The translations under genes were made by a program, and so were the position numbers. Of a DNA stretch of 54,235 nt, positions 31,458 through 40,228 are shown in pieces. Location of the stretch: positions 1-54,235 of the forward strand of contig JAJZEC010000021.1 of the NCBI GenBank assembly GCA_021805825.1, read 5' to 3'. The first letter of the stretch is position 1, and every line of letters starts with the position of its first letter. The DNA is from Pseudomonadota bacterium. Its GTDB lineage: Bacteria > Pseudomonadota > Gammaproteobacteria > Burkholderiales > Burkholderiaceae_C. Below the pieces are notes generated by a model. The model saw nothing but the letters and a program-made list of their open reading frames with translations. It searched no databases and was not told where the DNA came from.

Positions 31458-32735
31458 TCAGATACCCAGGTTTTCCGCCCAGGCCAGCGCCTCCAGGTGC
31501 GACATCGCCACCTTGCGCTGGCTCAGCCCGAGCAGTCCGGCCTGCAGGTCGATCGCATCCCAGTCCTCGCGCTCGCAGGCCAGCACGACCTGCAGGTAAG
31601 GCCCGAACATTCCATGCTGCTCGCGCAGCGCAAGCATTACCGGCTCGGGCAGGGAGATCTCCCCGAGGGCCCTGTCCATGCTGACGCCGAGCATTGCGTC
31701 GAGCATCGAGAACACCCCGACGACGAAGGCGTTGTCGCCTTCCTCGGCCGGCAGCGTACCCTGGCACAGCAGCTCCATCATGCGCCCGCGGGTGATGGCC
31801 ACCCGCGCCTGGCTCGAGGCCTTGCTGCTGCCCGGGGTGGTGGCCAGCAACAGCACCAGCCAGCGCAGCAGCTTCTGGTAGCCCAGGATGACCAGTGCAT
31901 GGCGGAAGGAGGTGATCTCGCTCATCAGGCCGAAGCCCGAGGAGTTGATGTAGCGCAGCAGCTTGAAGGACAGCGTGGGGTCGTGCTTGAGCACTTCCTC
32001 GATGCGCGGCACCTCGGCCTGCTTGTTCACCAGGTCGATGAGCTGCAGCACCGTGGCGTAGGCCGGGTTCGATACCTTGGCGCTGACCGTCTGCGGGCGC
32101 GCGAAGTAGTAGCCCTGGAACAGGTGCAGGCCGGCATCGAAGTATTCCTGGAAGGCCTCCTGGGTCTCGACCTTCTCGGCCAGCAGCCGCACCCCGTTCA
32201 GCGCGGACACGCGGCGCAGCACCGCGGGCAGCACCCCGGCCGGCAGCGCCTGCACGTCGATCTGCAGGAAGTTCAGCAGCGGCAGCCATTCCAGGTAGGG
32301 AGCGGTCAGCGCCCACACCCCGGCAGCCAGCCGGAAGCCCTTCTCGCGCAGCAGCCGCAGCTGGTCGCGCGCCTCGGCGATGCGCGCGGCATCGTCGCCG
32401 GCGGCGCGAGGCAGCTCGAGCACGATGCGCTGCGGGAACACGATCTCCAGGTGTTCGCCGTCCAGATCCTCCAGGCGCACGTTGAGGAAAGCCAGCTTGT
32501 CGCCGAACAGGTTCTCCGCCGAAATGCTCGACAGCGCATGGAACAGCAGCGCGCTGTCCGAGGCGCGGCTGTGCTGCGCCGGCGCCTGCGTGCTGGTGGC
32601 GCTTTCGCGCGCCAGCAGCTCGTAGCCGACGATGCGCTGCTGGCGGTCGAGGATCGGCTGGCGCGCGATAAAGACGAATGCCTCGGCCGTGTCGTCGGGG
32701 TCGCTCGCGGCCCGGGAGGATTCTGCAACGCTCAT
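31458..32735 (-). CDS. EAL-HDOD protein, EAL domain probably non-catalytic
   Basis: A 425-residue protein with an EAL-like domain (about 20-200; ARQPILDRQQRIVGYELLAR, FLNVRLEDL, LLAEKVETQ, GYYFARP) and an HDOD domain (about 215-410; VEEVLKHDP-like EEVLKHDPTLSFKLLRYINSSGFGLMSEITSFRHALVILG). The DDFG segment needed for phosphodiesterase activity is replaced (AGVWALTAP) and the EAL motif reads ELL, so it is probably a regulatory c-di-GMP-related protein of the YuxH/CdgJ type. The ATG at 32735 was chosen for its GGAGG ribosome binding site. It precedes the PilZ gene. Confidence 0.88.
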   Translation of the reverse strand: MSVAESSRAASDPDDTAEAFVFIARQPILDRQQRIVGYELLARESATSTQAPAQHSRASDSALLFHALSSISAENLFGDKLAFLNVRLEDLDGEHLEIVFPQRIVLELPRAAGDDAARIAEARDQLRLLREKGFRLAAGVWALTAPYLEWLPLLNFLQIDVQALPAGVLPAVLRRVSALNGVRLLAEKVETQEAFQEYFDAGLHLFQGYYFARPQTVSAKVSNPAYATVLQLIDLVNKQAEVPRIEEVLKHDPTLSFKLLRYINSSGFGLMSEITSFRHALVILGYQKLLRWLVLLLATTPGSSKASSQARVAITRGRMMELLCQGTLPAEEGDNAFVVGVFSMLDAMLGVSMDRALGEISLPEPVMLALREQHGMFGPYLQVVLACEREDWDAIDLQAGLLGLSQRKVAMSHLEALAWAENLGI

Positions 32736-32758
32736 GCGGCCTCCATCGAGAGAACTGG

Positions 32759-32766
32759 GTATCGGC
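32759..32766 (-). promoter_or_regulatory. Possible sigma-28 -10 element before the EAL-HDOD gene
   Basis: On the minus strand GCCGATAC matches 7 of 8 bases of the FliA -10 box and is placed so that transcription would start about 17 bases before the ATG. No -35 box is present at the expected distance, so this may be chance. Confidence 0.3.
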
Positions 32767-32809
32767 ATCCTATCGCCGCGGCGCACGACTGACCACCCAT
32801 GCGCTTGGC

Positions 32810-33619
32810 TCAGTCGAGGTACACGGTGGGAACCTGGAACGTTGTCAGCCGGTTGGCGAACAGGAAGAAGGGGTAGTAGCGCTCCGCCAGGTAGCCGATC
32901 CAGCGATCCGTCTTCATGCGCGCGTTCGGGTCGACGACCACGAAGGGGCGTTCCGCGCGCTGGCACATCAGCGAGACGATGCGTGCATAGGAGTCGGCGT
33001 ATTCCTTGAAGATGCCAAGGGGCGTCATGCCCATCGGTCCGCAGAAGGACGCGGTGAAGGTCAGGTCGAACCAGGGCAGCAGGTGACGGTGTTCGGGAAC
33101 GACCTCGGCTACGCAGTCGATGAACAGATCCCAGGTCGATTGCAGTTGCTCCTCCAGGTACTGGTCGCGCACCGACAGCGGATGCGTCAGGGCACGCGGG
33201 ACGATCACGTCATGCACCGCCAGGATGGATTCCATCACCGCGATGTGGGCGTCGCTGCCGATGGCCTGAAGGTTTTCCGGCGTGGGCCTGGCAGGGATGA
33301 CCGGGCGCACGTCGCAGCGATCGTGCGCAAACAGCGGGTAGCGTCGGTACCCGGTTACGCCGACATAGCGTACGTCGCGCAGGTGGTGCAGGATCCAGTA
33401 CTCGGTGGCGATCGTCTGCGCGAGGTAGCCCACGCGGAAGGGGTCGACCTGCTCACCGCCGGGCAGCAGTTCGGCAATGTTGGGAGCGAACTCGCTGGTG
33501 CAGATGTAGTCCCCGCCAAGATCGAGCTGTGGCTCGTAGGCGGCACGTGCCTGCCAGGAGCTGTCGGCATGGAACGGGAAGGCCTTGTGGAAGGTGACGA
33601 AGAGCTTGAAGTTTTCCAT
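32810..33619 (-). CDS. DUF4422-type glycosyltransferase
   Basis: A 269-residue soluble protein with the DUF4422 pattern: an N-terminal LFVTFHKAFPF strand, YICTSEFAPNIAE, and the characteristic EYWILHHLRDVRYVGVTGYRRYPLF. Members occur in capsule and O-antigen clusters and are predicted glycosyltransferases. The ATG at 33619 was chosen because it places the first strand at the N-terminus. It points away from the heptose operon across a 245-bp gap in which I see no clear promoter, and it begins the sugar island next to the c-di-GMP genes. Confidence 0.75.
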   Translation of the reverse strand: MENFKLFVTFHKAFPFHADSSWQARAAYEPQLDLGGDYICTSEFAPNIAELLPGGEQVDPFRVGYLAQTIATEYWILHHLRDVRYVGVTGYRRYPLFAHDRCDVRPVIPARPTPENLQAIGSDAHIAVMESILAVHDVIVPRALTHPLSVRDQYLEEQLQSTWDLFIDCVAEVVPEHRHLLPWFDLTFTASFCGPMGMTPLGIFKEYADSYARIVSLMCQRAERPFVVVDPNARMKTDRWIGYLAERYYPFFLFANRLTTFQVPTVYLD

Positions 33620-33864
33620 GTCGGGCAAGGCCTGGAGCGGGCGGCGTGAACCGGTCTCCCTCCTGGGCTTGTCGGTATGATTGCTTCGCGGCGTGCGCCT
33701 TACCATGTACAGACACAGGCACGCAGTGTCCGGTGCGCAGGCGAGGGCCGCCCTGCTGCAGCGGATACCTTGCGGCTGCCCTGGTGTGCGCCTTGTTGGG
33801 CATGCCGGCGCTGCAGGGTTCCAGGCGCGCGGTTCGGAGGCTGTGATCGACCAGGAAATGATAG

Positions 33865-35391
33865 ATGGATGTGCTGTTGGTCAACCCCGATTCCTCCGCG
33901 CAAGCGTATCAGAGCCTGGCGGGAACCTATTCCGCCATCGAGCCCCCGACATGGGCGCTGCTGCTGGCGCAGAGCTGCCGCAGCAAGGGATTCGAAGCGG
34001 GCATCCTCGACTGTGATGCCGAGCGCCTGTCGCTGCACGATGCGGTGGCGCGCATCGAAGCCGCGCGGCCCCGCCTGCTGTTGATGGTGGTGTACGGGCA
34101 GAACCCCAATTCGGGCACGACCAGCATGATCGGTGCGCTGGCGCTGGCGCGCGCGGTGAAGGAGGCGGGGCTGGCGGCTCCGGTGGCCTTCGTCGGTTCC
34201 CATGTCAGCGCGCTGCCGCGGCAGGTGCTGGGCTACGACGCCGTGGACATCGTGCTGCTCAACGAAGGCGTATACGCGCTGCACAACCTGCTGCGCAGCG
34301 ACCTGCGGGACGATCTTGCGCGTATCCGCGGCATCGGCTACAAGGCCTCGGGGCCCGCCGGATTCGCGGTGCCGACGCTGAACCCGCCCGAGAAGGTGGT
34401 GCCGCAGGATCGCATGGACGAGGATCTGCCCGGCTACGCCTGGGATCTGCTGCCCTGCCGCGAGCGCCCGCTGGATCTCTATCGCGCCCACTTCTGGCAC
34501 GCCGGTTTCGACCACGCGCAGCGCACGCCGTTTGCCGCCATCTACACCTCGCTGGGCTGCAACTTTGCCTGCAGCTTCTGCATGATCAACATCGTCAACC
34601 GGGTCGACAACGCGGACGGGGTCAGCGCCGCCGATTCGCGCGGCATGCGCTTCTGGAGCCCGGCCTGGGTGATGCGCCAGATGCGCGCGCTGGCGGATCT
34701 GGGCGTGCGCACGCTGCGGATCTCGGACGAAATGTTCTTCCTCAACCGGAAATATTATGCGCCGATCCTTCAGGGGGTGATCGACGAGGGTTTTGATTTC
34801 AATATGTGGACCTATTCCAGGGTCGACACCGTGCGCAAGGATTCGCTGGAGCTCTTCAAGCGTGCAGGGGTCAACTGGCTGGCGCTGGGGGTCGAGGCAG
34901 GCAACCAGTTCGTGCGGCAGGAGGTGTCGAAGGGTTCGTTTCGCGAGATCAATATCCGGGACGTCTGCGCATCGATCCACGATGCTGACATCCACATCAT
35001 CTCCAATTACATATTCGGCTTCCCGGACGATGATCTGCAGACCATGCAGGAAACCCTCGACCTGGCGCTGGAGCTCAACACCGAGATGGCCAACATGTAC
35101 CCCTGCCAGGCGCTTCCCGGAAGCCCGATGTACCACACTGCCAGGCAGCAGGGATGGGCGCTGCCGGAGGATTTCGAGGGCTATGCCTTCCTGAGCTACG
35201 AAAGCCAGCCGCTGCCGACGCGGCACCTGAGTTCGGCCGAGGTTCTGCGTTTCCGGGACGAAGCCTGGCGCACCTACTTCAGCAACCCGGCCTATCTGGA
35301 TCTGGTGGAGCGACGCTTCGGACAGGATCAGCGGCGAAATGTCGAAGACATGGCGAAAATCCGGCTGAAACGCAGGCTTCTCGGGGATTGA
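33865..35391 (+). CDS. B12-binding-type radical SAM protein
   Basis: A 508-residue enzyme with an N-terminal Rossmann-like cobalamin-binding-type domain (about 1-145) and a radical SAM barrel with the 4Fe-4S cysteines Cys232, Cys236 and Cys239 (CNFACSFC). Later motifs are ISDEMFF, GVEAGN and NYIFGFPDD. The DxHxxG cobalamin signature is not evident. Relatives methylate unreactive carbons or rearrange substrates. It heads the heptose operon, 29 bp before the kinase gene, so a sugar substrate is likely; the reaction cannot be named. AGGAA lies before the ATG. Confidence 0.85.
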   Translation: MDVLLVNPDSSAQAYQSLAGTYSAIEPPTWALLLAQSCRSKGFEAGILDCDAERLSLHDAVARIEAARPRLLLMVVYGQNPNSGTTSMIGALALARAVKEAGLAAPVAFVGSHVSALPRQVLGYDAVDIVLLNEGVYALHNLLRSDLRDDLARIRGIGYKASGPAGFAVPTLNPPEKVVPQDRMDEDLPGYAWDLLPCRERPLDLYRAHFWHAGFDHAQRTPFAAIYTSLGCNFACSFCMINIVNRVDNADGVSAADSRGMRFWSPAWVMRQMRALADLGVRTLRISDEMFFLNRKYYAPILQGVIDEGFDFNMWTYSRVDTVRKDSLELFKRAGVNWLALGVEAGNQFVRQEVSKGSFREINIRDVCASIHDADIHIISNYIFGFPDDDLQTMQETLDLALELNTEMANMYPCQALPGSPMYHTARQQGWALPEDFEGYAFLSYESQPLPTRHLSSAEVLRFRDEAWRTYFSNPAYLDLVERRFGQDQRRNVEDMAKIRLKRRLLGD

Positions 35392-35420
35392 CGAACGCGG
35401 CCGAAGCACGGAACGATCGG

Positions 35421-36422
35421 ATGATTATTACAAGAACACCTTTCAGGATCTCGTTCTTCGGCGGCGGAACGGATTATCCGGCGTGGGCCAGGGAACATGG
35501 GGGCGAAGTCCTCGCGACGACCATCGACAAGTATTGCTATATTTCCTGTCGGCGCCTGCCGCCGTTTTTCGAGCACAAGCATCGCATCGTCTATTCGGTG
35601 ATCGAGAACGTGCATGCGATCGAGGAGATCCGACACCCCGCGGTGCATGCGGTGTTCGCCTTCAAGGGGGTCGAGGACGGACTCGAGGTGCACCATGACG
35701 GGGATCTGCCGGCGCGCAGCGGTCTCGGTTCCAGTTCCTCGTTCACGGTCGGCCTGCTGCATGCCCTGGAGGCGCTCGATGGTCGCATCATCAGCAAGGC
35801 GCAGCTGGCTGCCGACGCGATCCACGTCGAGCAGGATCTGATCGGCGAGACCGTGGGGTCGCAGGATCAGATCTCGGCGGCCTACGGCGGTTTCAACCGC
35901 ATCGAATTCCCGCCCGACGGCGGTTTCACGGTGGAGCCGCTGATCGTCCGCGAGGCGCGCAAGGCCGAGTTGCACGCCCACCTGATGCTGTGTTTCACGG
36001 GGCTCTCGCGCATTGCCTCCGAGGTCGCGAAGGCACAGATCAGCAACATGCCCAGGCGCGAGGCCGAATTGCACGCGATGCGCGCGATGGTCGGCGAGGC
36101 GATCGCGATCCTGCGTGACGAACGCCGCCCGATCGAGGACTTCGGGCGCCTGCTGGACGAGGGCTGGAGGCTCAAGCGCACGCTGTCGAGCGCGGTGTCG
36201 ACGCCGATGGTCGACGCGATGTACGAGGCGGCATGCGCGGCCGGCGCGCTGGGGGGCAAGCTGCTGGGCGCCGGCGGCGGAGGATTCCTGCTGCTGTTCG
36301 TGCCCCCGGCGCGCCGACATGCGGTGCAGGAAAGCCTCAAAAACGCCGTGCATGTGCCGTTCCGGTTCGAGAACGCCGGCAGCCGGGTGGTGATGTACGA
36401 ACCTACCGATTTCCATGATTGA
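35421..36422 (+). CDS. hddA: D-glycero-D-manno-heptose 7-phosphate kinase (HddA-like GHMP kinase)
   Basis: A 333-residue GHMP kinase: TRTPFRISFFGGGTDYPAW at the N-terminus, the nucleotide loop PARSGLGSSSSFTVG (97-110) and the C-terminal GGKLLGAGGGGFLLLFVP. This pattern is that of HddA, which phosphorylates C1 of heptose 7-phosphate on the way to GDP-D-glycero-D-manno-heptose. The presence of an HddC-like guanylyltransferase and a GDP-heptose dehydrogenase-like gene in the same operon supports this. It overlaps the next gene by 8 bp. GmhA and GmhB are not in the window. Confidence 0.85.
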   Translation: MIITRTPFRISFFGGGTDYPAWAREHGGEVLATTIDKYCYISCRRLPPFFEHKHRIVYSVIENVHAIEEIRHPAVHAVFAFKGVEDGLEVHHDGDLPARSGLGSSSSFTVGLLHALEALDGRIISKAQLAADAIHVEQDLIGETVGSQDQISAAYGGFNRIEFPPDGGFTVEPLIVREARKAELHAHLMLCFTGLSRIASEVAKAQISNMPRREAELHAMRAMVGEAIAILRDERRPIEDFGRLLDEGWRLKRTLSSAVSTPMVDAMYEAACAAGALGGKLLGAGGGGFLLLFVPPARRHAVQESLKNAVHVPFRFENAGSRVVMYEPTDFHD

Positions 36423-37293
36423 GGTATCCGCCCTGCAGGCCGGTGGGGAGCCGGTGCCGGGCACGACGAGGGTGGAGGCGTTGATGGATCTGCAGGAGCG
36501 CGCCCGCTGGGCCTGGCGCGAGACATTGGCCGTGCACCGCAGCGCGCCGGAGACGCGGCTCGCCTCGTCGTTGTCGGCGGTCGAGATCTTTGTCGCGTTG
36601 TACTACGGAGGCGTGCTGCGGCACGATCCGCGCGAGCCCCGGGCCGTCACCCGCGACCGCTGCATCGTGAGCAAGGGCCATGGGTCGATCTGCCTCTATC
36701 CGATCCTTGCCGACCTGGGCTATTTCGGGCGCGAGGAGCTGGCGCGCGTCGGCGTCGCCGGGGGCATTCTCGGGGGCATTCCCGACCCCGTGATTCCCGG
36801 CTACGAGACGGTCAACGGCTCGCTCGGCCACGGCCTCGGCGTGGGCAGCGGCATCGCCCTCGCGCTGCGGCGTCGCGGCGCACCGCAAAGCGTGTTCGTC
36901 GTGTGCGGCGACGGCGAGTTGCACGAAGGCGCGAACTGGGAGGCCATCATGTTCGCCGCGCAGCACGGACTGGACAACCTGCACCTGGTCGTCGACGACA
37001 ACGCGATCACCATGCTCGGGCATACCGCCGGCATCGTCAGCCACGGCGACCTCGCGGCGCGGCTGAGCGCCTTCGGCTGGCACTGCGCGCAGGTCGACGG
37101 ACACGACGTGCTGGGCGTGCGCGACGCACTGCTGGAATTGAAGGAACGCCGCGCGGGTGCGCCCAAGGCGCTGATCGCGCGCACCCTGAAGGGCCGCGGG
37201 GTTCCAGGGCTGGAGGATGCGCCGCTGTCGCACATCATGAACCCCAAACCCGAGCTGCTCGACCAGCTGCTGCGCGAGGGACGGCCGCAATGA
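36415..37293 (+). CDS. Transketolase N-terminal subunit
   Basis: A 292-residue thiamine-diphosphate-binding subunit: SKGHGSICLYPILADLGYF, GSLGHGLGVGSGIAL and the cofactor motif GDGELHEGANWEA ... VVDDN. Split transketolases consist of this and a second subunit encoded next. They move two-carbon units between sugars. In this operon it could supply sedoheptulose 7-phosphate or add a two-carbon branch to a keto sugar (inference). The gene overlaps both neighbours, so it is translationally coupled. Confidence 0.9.
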   Translation: MIEVSALQAGGEPVPGTTRVEALMDLQERARWAWRETLAVHRSAPETRLASSLSAVEIFVALYYGGVLRHDPREPRAVTRDRCIVSKGHGSICLYPILADLGYFGREELARVGVAGGILGGIPDPVIPGYETVNGSLGHGLGVGSGIALALRRRGAPQSVFVVCGDGELHEGANWEAIMFAAQHGLDNLHLVVDDNAITMLGHTAGIVSHGDLAARLSAFGWHCAQVDGHDVLGVRDALLELKERRAGAPKALIARTLKGRGVPGLEDAPLSHIMNPKPELLDQLLREGRPQ

Positions 37294-38285
37294 GCGCCAA
37301 GCCGCTGGCCATGCGCGACGCCCTGCTCGCGCGCATCCGGGACGCGATGGCCGAGGATCCCTCGATCTTCTTCGCCTGCGCCGATTTCGGTTCGCCGGTG
37401 CTCGACAGCATCCGCGCCGAACACGCCGACCGCTTTGTCAATGTCGGCATCGCCGAGCAGAACCTGATCAACATCTCGGCGGGTCTGGCCCTGGAGGGTT
37501 ACAAGGTGTTCGCCTACGCGATCGCTCCCTTCATCACCATGCGCTGCTACGAGCAGATCCGCGTCAGCCTGGCTCTGCTGTCGACGGTGCGGCCGATGAA
37601 TGTCAACCTGATCGGCGTCGGCGCGGGCTACAGCTACGTCGTTTCGGGGCCGACGCACCAGTGCTACGAGGATCTCACGCTGATGCGCGCGATGCCCAAC
37701 ATGCAGGTGCTGTCGCCGGCCGATCACGTCGCCGCGGCAGCGGTCTTCGATCGCTGCAGTACCCAGGGCGGACCGAAGTACGTGCGGCTGGATGCCCAGG
37801 TGCTTCCCGTGCTGTATGCCGAGCAGGCGCCGGACTGGAACCTCGGATTCTGCGCCCGCCGCAGCGGCGGATCGCTGTGCCTGCTGGCCACCGGCTACAT
37901 GGTGCACACGGCGGAGAAGGTGGCAGCGAAGCTGGCCGACGAAGGCCTGCAGACGGGGGTGATCGACCTGTTCGATCTCGGCGCCTTCTCCCGCGAGGGT
38001 CTGCGCGCGGAGCTTGCCGGCTATGCCGGGGTGCTGTCGCTGGAAGAGGGTTTTCGCGGCCGCGGCGGCCTGGATGCCATGCTCGGAGCCTTCCTGCGCG
38101 AACAGCTTCCCGATCTGCGCTACCTGAACCTCGGCGTCGAGGGCAGCTACCGCTTCGAGCTCGGAACGCGTGCGCAGCTGCACGAGGCGGTCGGCATCGG
38201 TGAGCAGGTGGTTCTGCAGAAGGCGCGCGCGTTCGCATCGACACTGGCGGCCGACGCAGGCGCGCAAGCATGGGGCAAGCAATGA
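37290..38285 (+). CDS. Transketolase C-terminal subunit
   Basis: A 331-residue subunit with the pyrimidine-binding domain (FVNVGIAEQNLINISAGLALEGYKVFAYAIAPF; the Glu activates thiamine diphosphate) and the C-terminal transketolase domain (RLDAQVLPVL, LATGYMVHTAEKV, LSLEEGFRGRGGLDAML). It pairs with the preceding subunit to form one active site. The start overlaps the previous stop (ATGA) and the stop overlaps the next start (ATGA). Confidence 0.92.
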   Translation: MSAKPLAMRDALLARIRDAMAEDPSIFFACADFGSPVLDSIRAEHADRFVNVGIAEQNLINISAGLALEGYKVFAYAIAPFITMRCYEQIRVSLALLSTVRPMNVNLIGVGAGYSYVVSGPTHQCYEDLTLMRAMPNMQVLSPADHVAAAAVFDRCSTQGGPKYVRLDAQVLPVLYAEQAPDWNLGFCARRSGGSLCLLATGYMVHTAEKVAAKLADEGLQTGVIDLFDLGAFSREGLRAELAGYAGVLSLEEGFRGRGGLDAMLGAFLREQLPDLRYLNLGVEGSYRFELGTRAQLHEAVGIGEQVVLQKARAFASTLAADAGAQAWGKQ

Positions 38286-39469
38286 GCATTCGATTTCCAC
38301 TGATGCGCAACAACATCCTGCGTGAGGATCTGGATGCGGTGATCGCGCACCTGCAGGGCGACGACCCGATGCTCACGCATGGAGCGCAGGTGCGCGCCTT
38401 CGAACAGGAGTGGTCGGAGTGGCTCGGCGTGCGGCACAGCGTGTTCGTCAATTCCGGCGCTTCGGCCAACCTGCTCAGCATGGCCGTGCTGCGCGCTCGT
38501 TTTCCCGAGGGTGGCGAGGTCATCGTGCCCCCGTTGACCTGGGTTTCGGATATCGCTTCGGTGCTGCAGCATGGGTTCCGGCCGGTGTTCGTCGACATCG
38601 ACCCGGCTAACCTGGCCATGGATGCGCGCCAGGTCGTGGACAAGCTCAACGAACATACGCGCGCCGTCTTCCTGACGCATGTGCAGGGCTTCGACGGGCT
38701 GACCGACGCCCTGATCGACACCCTGCGCGCGCGCGGGGTGGCGTTGATCGAGGACGTGTGCGAGTCGCATGGGGCGACGCATGGCGGGCGCAAGCTCGGA
38801 ACCTTCGGCTGGATCTCGAACTTCTCCTTCTACTACGCGCACCACATGAGCACGATCGAGGGCGGCATGGTGTGCACCGACGATCCCCAGGTGTTCCAGC
38901 AGCTGCGCATGCTGCGCTCGCACGGCATGGTGCGCGAGGCCACCGATGCCGCGCTGCGCGACGCCTACGCCCGCGACCACGCGGATCTGAACCCGGACTT
39001 CATCTTCGCCCATGCCGGCTACAACATGCGCAATACGGAGATCGGGGGCATCCTCGGGCGCAGCCAGCTCAGGCGCCTGGACGCGAACGTGCGGCGGCGC
39101 ACGCAGAACCTGCACCGCTTCCTGTCGCGCATCGACGCCAGACGCTACCGCACGGACTTCAAGCTCGAGGGCAGCAGCAACTACGCCTTCAACGTGGTTC
39201 TGCGCGAGCCCGACGATGCCTTCGCGCAGCGCCTGATGGCGCGCATGCGGGCGCACGGAATCGAATTCCGGCGCGGCAGCGCAGGCGGCGGCAACCAGCT
39301 GCGCCAGCCCTACCTGCGCGGCCTGCTGGAGGAGGGCTCCCACCTGCGCTTTCCCGAGGTCGAGCACATCCATTTCTATGGCTTCTACATCGGCAATTTC
39401 CCGGACTTGCGCGATGAGGAGATCGACCGCATCTGCGAGGTGCTGAACACCGCGGATCAGGGCGCATGA
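38282..39469 (+). CDS. ColD-type PLP-dependent sugar 3-dehydratase (DegT fold, His replaces Lys)
   Basis: A 395-residue protein with the DegT/DnrJ/EryC1 aminotransferase fold: NSGASANLLSM, VPPLTWVSD, Asp158 in IEDVCESHGA and SNFSFYYAHHMSTIEGGM. The lysine that normally binds PLP is replaced by His187 of the HH pair, as in ColD and the E1 3-dehydrases, which remove the C3 hydroxyl of 4-keto sugars. The 2Fe-2S CxCxC cluster of E1 is absent, favouring a ColD-like, ferredoxin-free mechanism. A 4-keto substrate would be provided by the SDR at the end of the operon. A plain aminotransferase is unlikely without the lysine. Confidence 0.85.
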   Translation: MSIRFPLMRNNILREDLDAVIAHLQGDDPMLTHGAQVRAFEQEWSEWLGVRHSVFVNSGASANLLSMAVLRARFPEGGEVIVPPLTWVSDIASVLQHGFRPVFVDIDPANLAMDARQVVDKLNEHTRAVFLTHVQGFDGLTDALIDTLRARGVALIEDVCESHGATHGGRKLGTFGWISNFSFYYAHHMSTIEGGMVCTDDPQVFQQLRMLRSHGMVREATDAALRDAYARDHADLNPDFIFAHAGYNMRNTEIGGILGRSQLRRLDANVRRRTQNLHRFLSRIDARRYRTDFKLEGSSNYAFNVVLREPDDAFAQRLMARMRAHGIEFRRGSAGGGNQLRQPYLRGLLEEGSHLRFPEVEHIHFYGFYIGNFPDLRDEEIDRICEVLNTADQGA

Positions 39470-40212
39470 CGACCGCGATCATCCTGGCCGGTGGCCGCGG
39501 CACGCGGCTGCGCGCAGTCGTCGCGGATCGACCGAAGCCGATGGCCCCGATCCTTGGCAGACCCTTTCTCGAACACCTGATGGACTACTGGATCGGGCAG
39601 GGCGTTGCGCGATTCGTGCTGTCGCTGGGCTACATGGCCGAGTACATAGAGGATCACTTTGGCGCCCAGTACCGCGGAGTGCCCCTGGGCTACGCCGTCG
39701 AGCCAGAACCCCTGGGAACCGGGGGCGGCCTGCTGCTTGCAATGCAGGGGCTGGACGACTGCGTGCTGGTGCTCAATGGCGACACCTTCTTCGAGGTCGA
39801 GCTTGCGGCGTTGCGCGCCTTCCATGAGCGCGCCGCGTCGCGCTGGACCTTCGCGCTGCATCGGCATGCCGATACCGATCGCTACCTGGGCATGCAGCTC
39901 GATGCCGACGGCAGGATTGTCGGTCTGCGCGCCGCTGACCAGCGGGGTGCACTGGTCAACGGCGGCGTGTACCTGCTGGCCCCGCAGGAGCTGCGCGGGC
40001 TTGGCCTGTCCTGCGGGCAACGCTGTTCGTTGGAAGATGAGTTGTTGCCGCGCTTCGTCGCCGCCGGCCATCGCGCCTGCGGCCTGGAGTGCGCCGGGCG
40101 TTTCATCGACATCGGCATCCCGCTCGATTACCAGCGCGCTGGCGGTCTGCTGGGCGGCTCGCCCGGGCCCGGCGGCGAGGGCGCCGATGCGGGCCTTGAA
40201 TCGTCAACCTGA
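39466..40212 (+). CDS. hddC: HddC-like sugar-1-phosphate guanylyltransferase
   Basis: A 248-residue nucleotidyltransferase: ILAGGRGTRLRAVVADRPKPMAP, EPEPLGTGGGLLLAM, LVLNGDTFFEVEL and FIDIGIPLDYQRA. It is typical of D-glycero-D-manno-heptose 1-phosphate guanylyltransferase in size and motif spacing. It would make GDP-heptose for the later enzymes. A mannose- or other-sugar specificity cannot be excluded by eye. It overlaps the preceding gene by 4 bp. Confidence 0.83.
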   Translation: MTTAIILAGGRGTRLRAVVADRPKPMAPILGRPFLEHLMDYWIGQGVARFVLSLGYMAEYIEDHFGAQYRGVPLGYAVEPEPLGTGGGLLLAMQGLDDCVLVLNGDTFFEVELAALRAFHERAASRWTFALHRHADTDRYLGMQLDADGRIVGLRAADQRGALVNGGVYLLAPQELRGLGLSCGQRCSLEDELLPRFVAAGHRACGLECAGRFIDIGIPLDYQRAGGLLGGSPGPGGEGADAGLESST

Positions 40213-40228
40213 TCCATCTGGAGAAGTC

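Noticed and set aside
33669-33676. TTGTCGGT (minus strand ACCGACAA) as a sigma-28 -10 box for the DUF4422 gene
   Set aside because: Six of eight bases match, but there is no -35 partner and the gene is not expected to be a late flagellar gene.
36415-38285. The transketolase pair considered as a 1-deoxyxylulose-5-phosphate synthase or pyruvate dehydrogenase E1 pair
   Set aside because: The SKGHG, GDGELHEG and FVNVGIAEQN motifs and the subunit lengths fit split transketolase; the operon has no partner for the alternatives.
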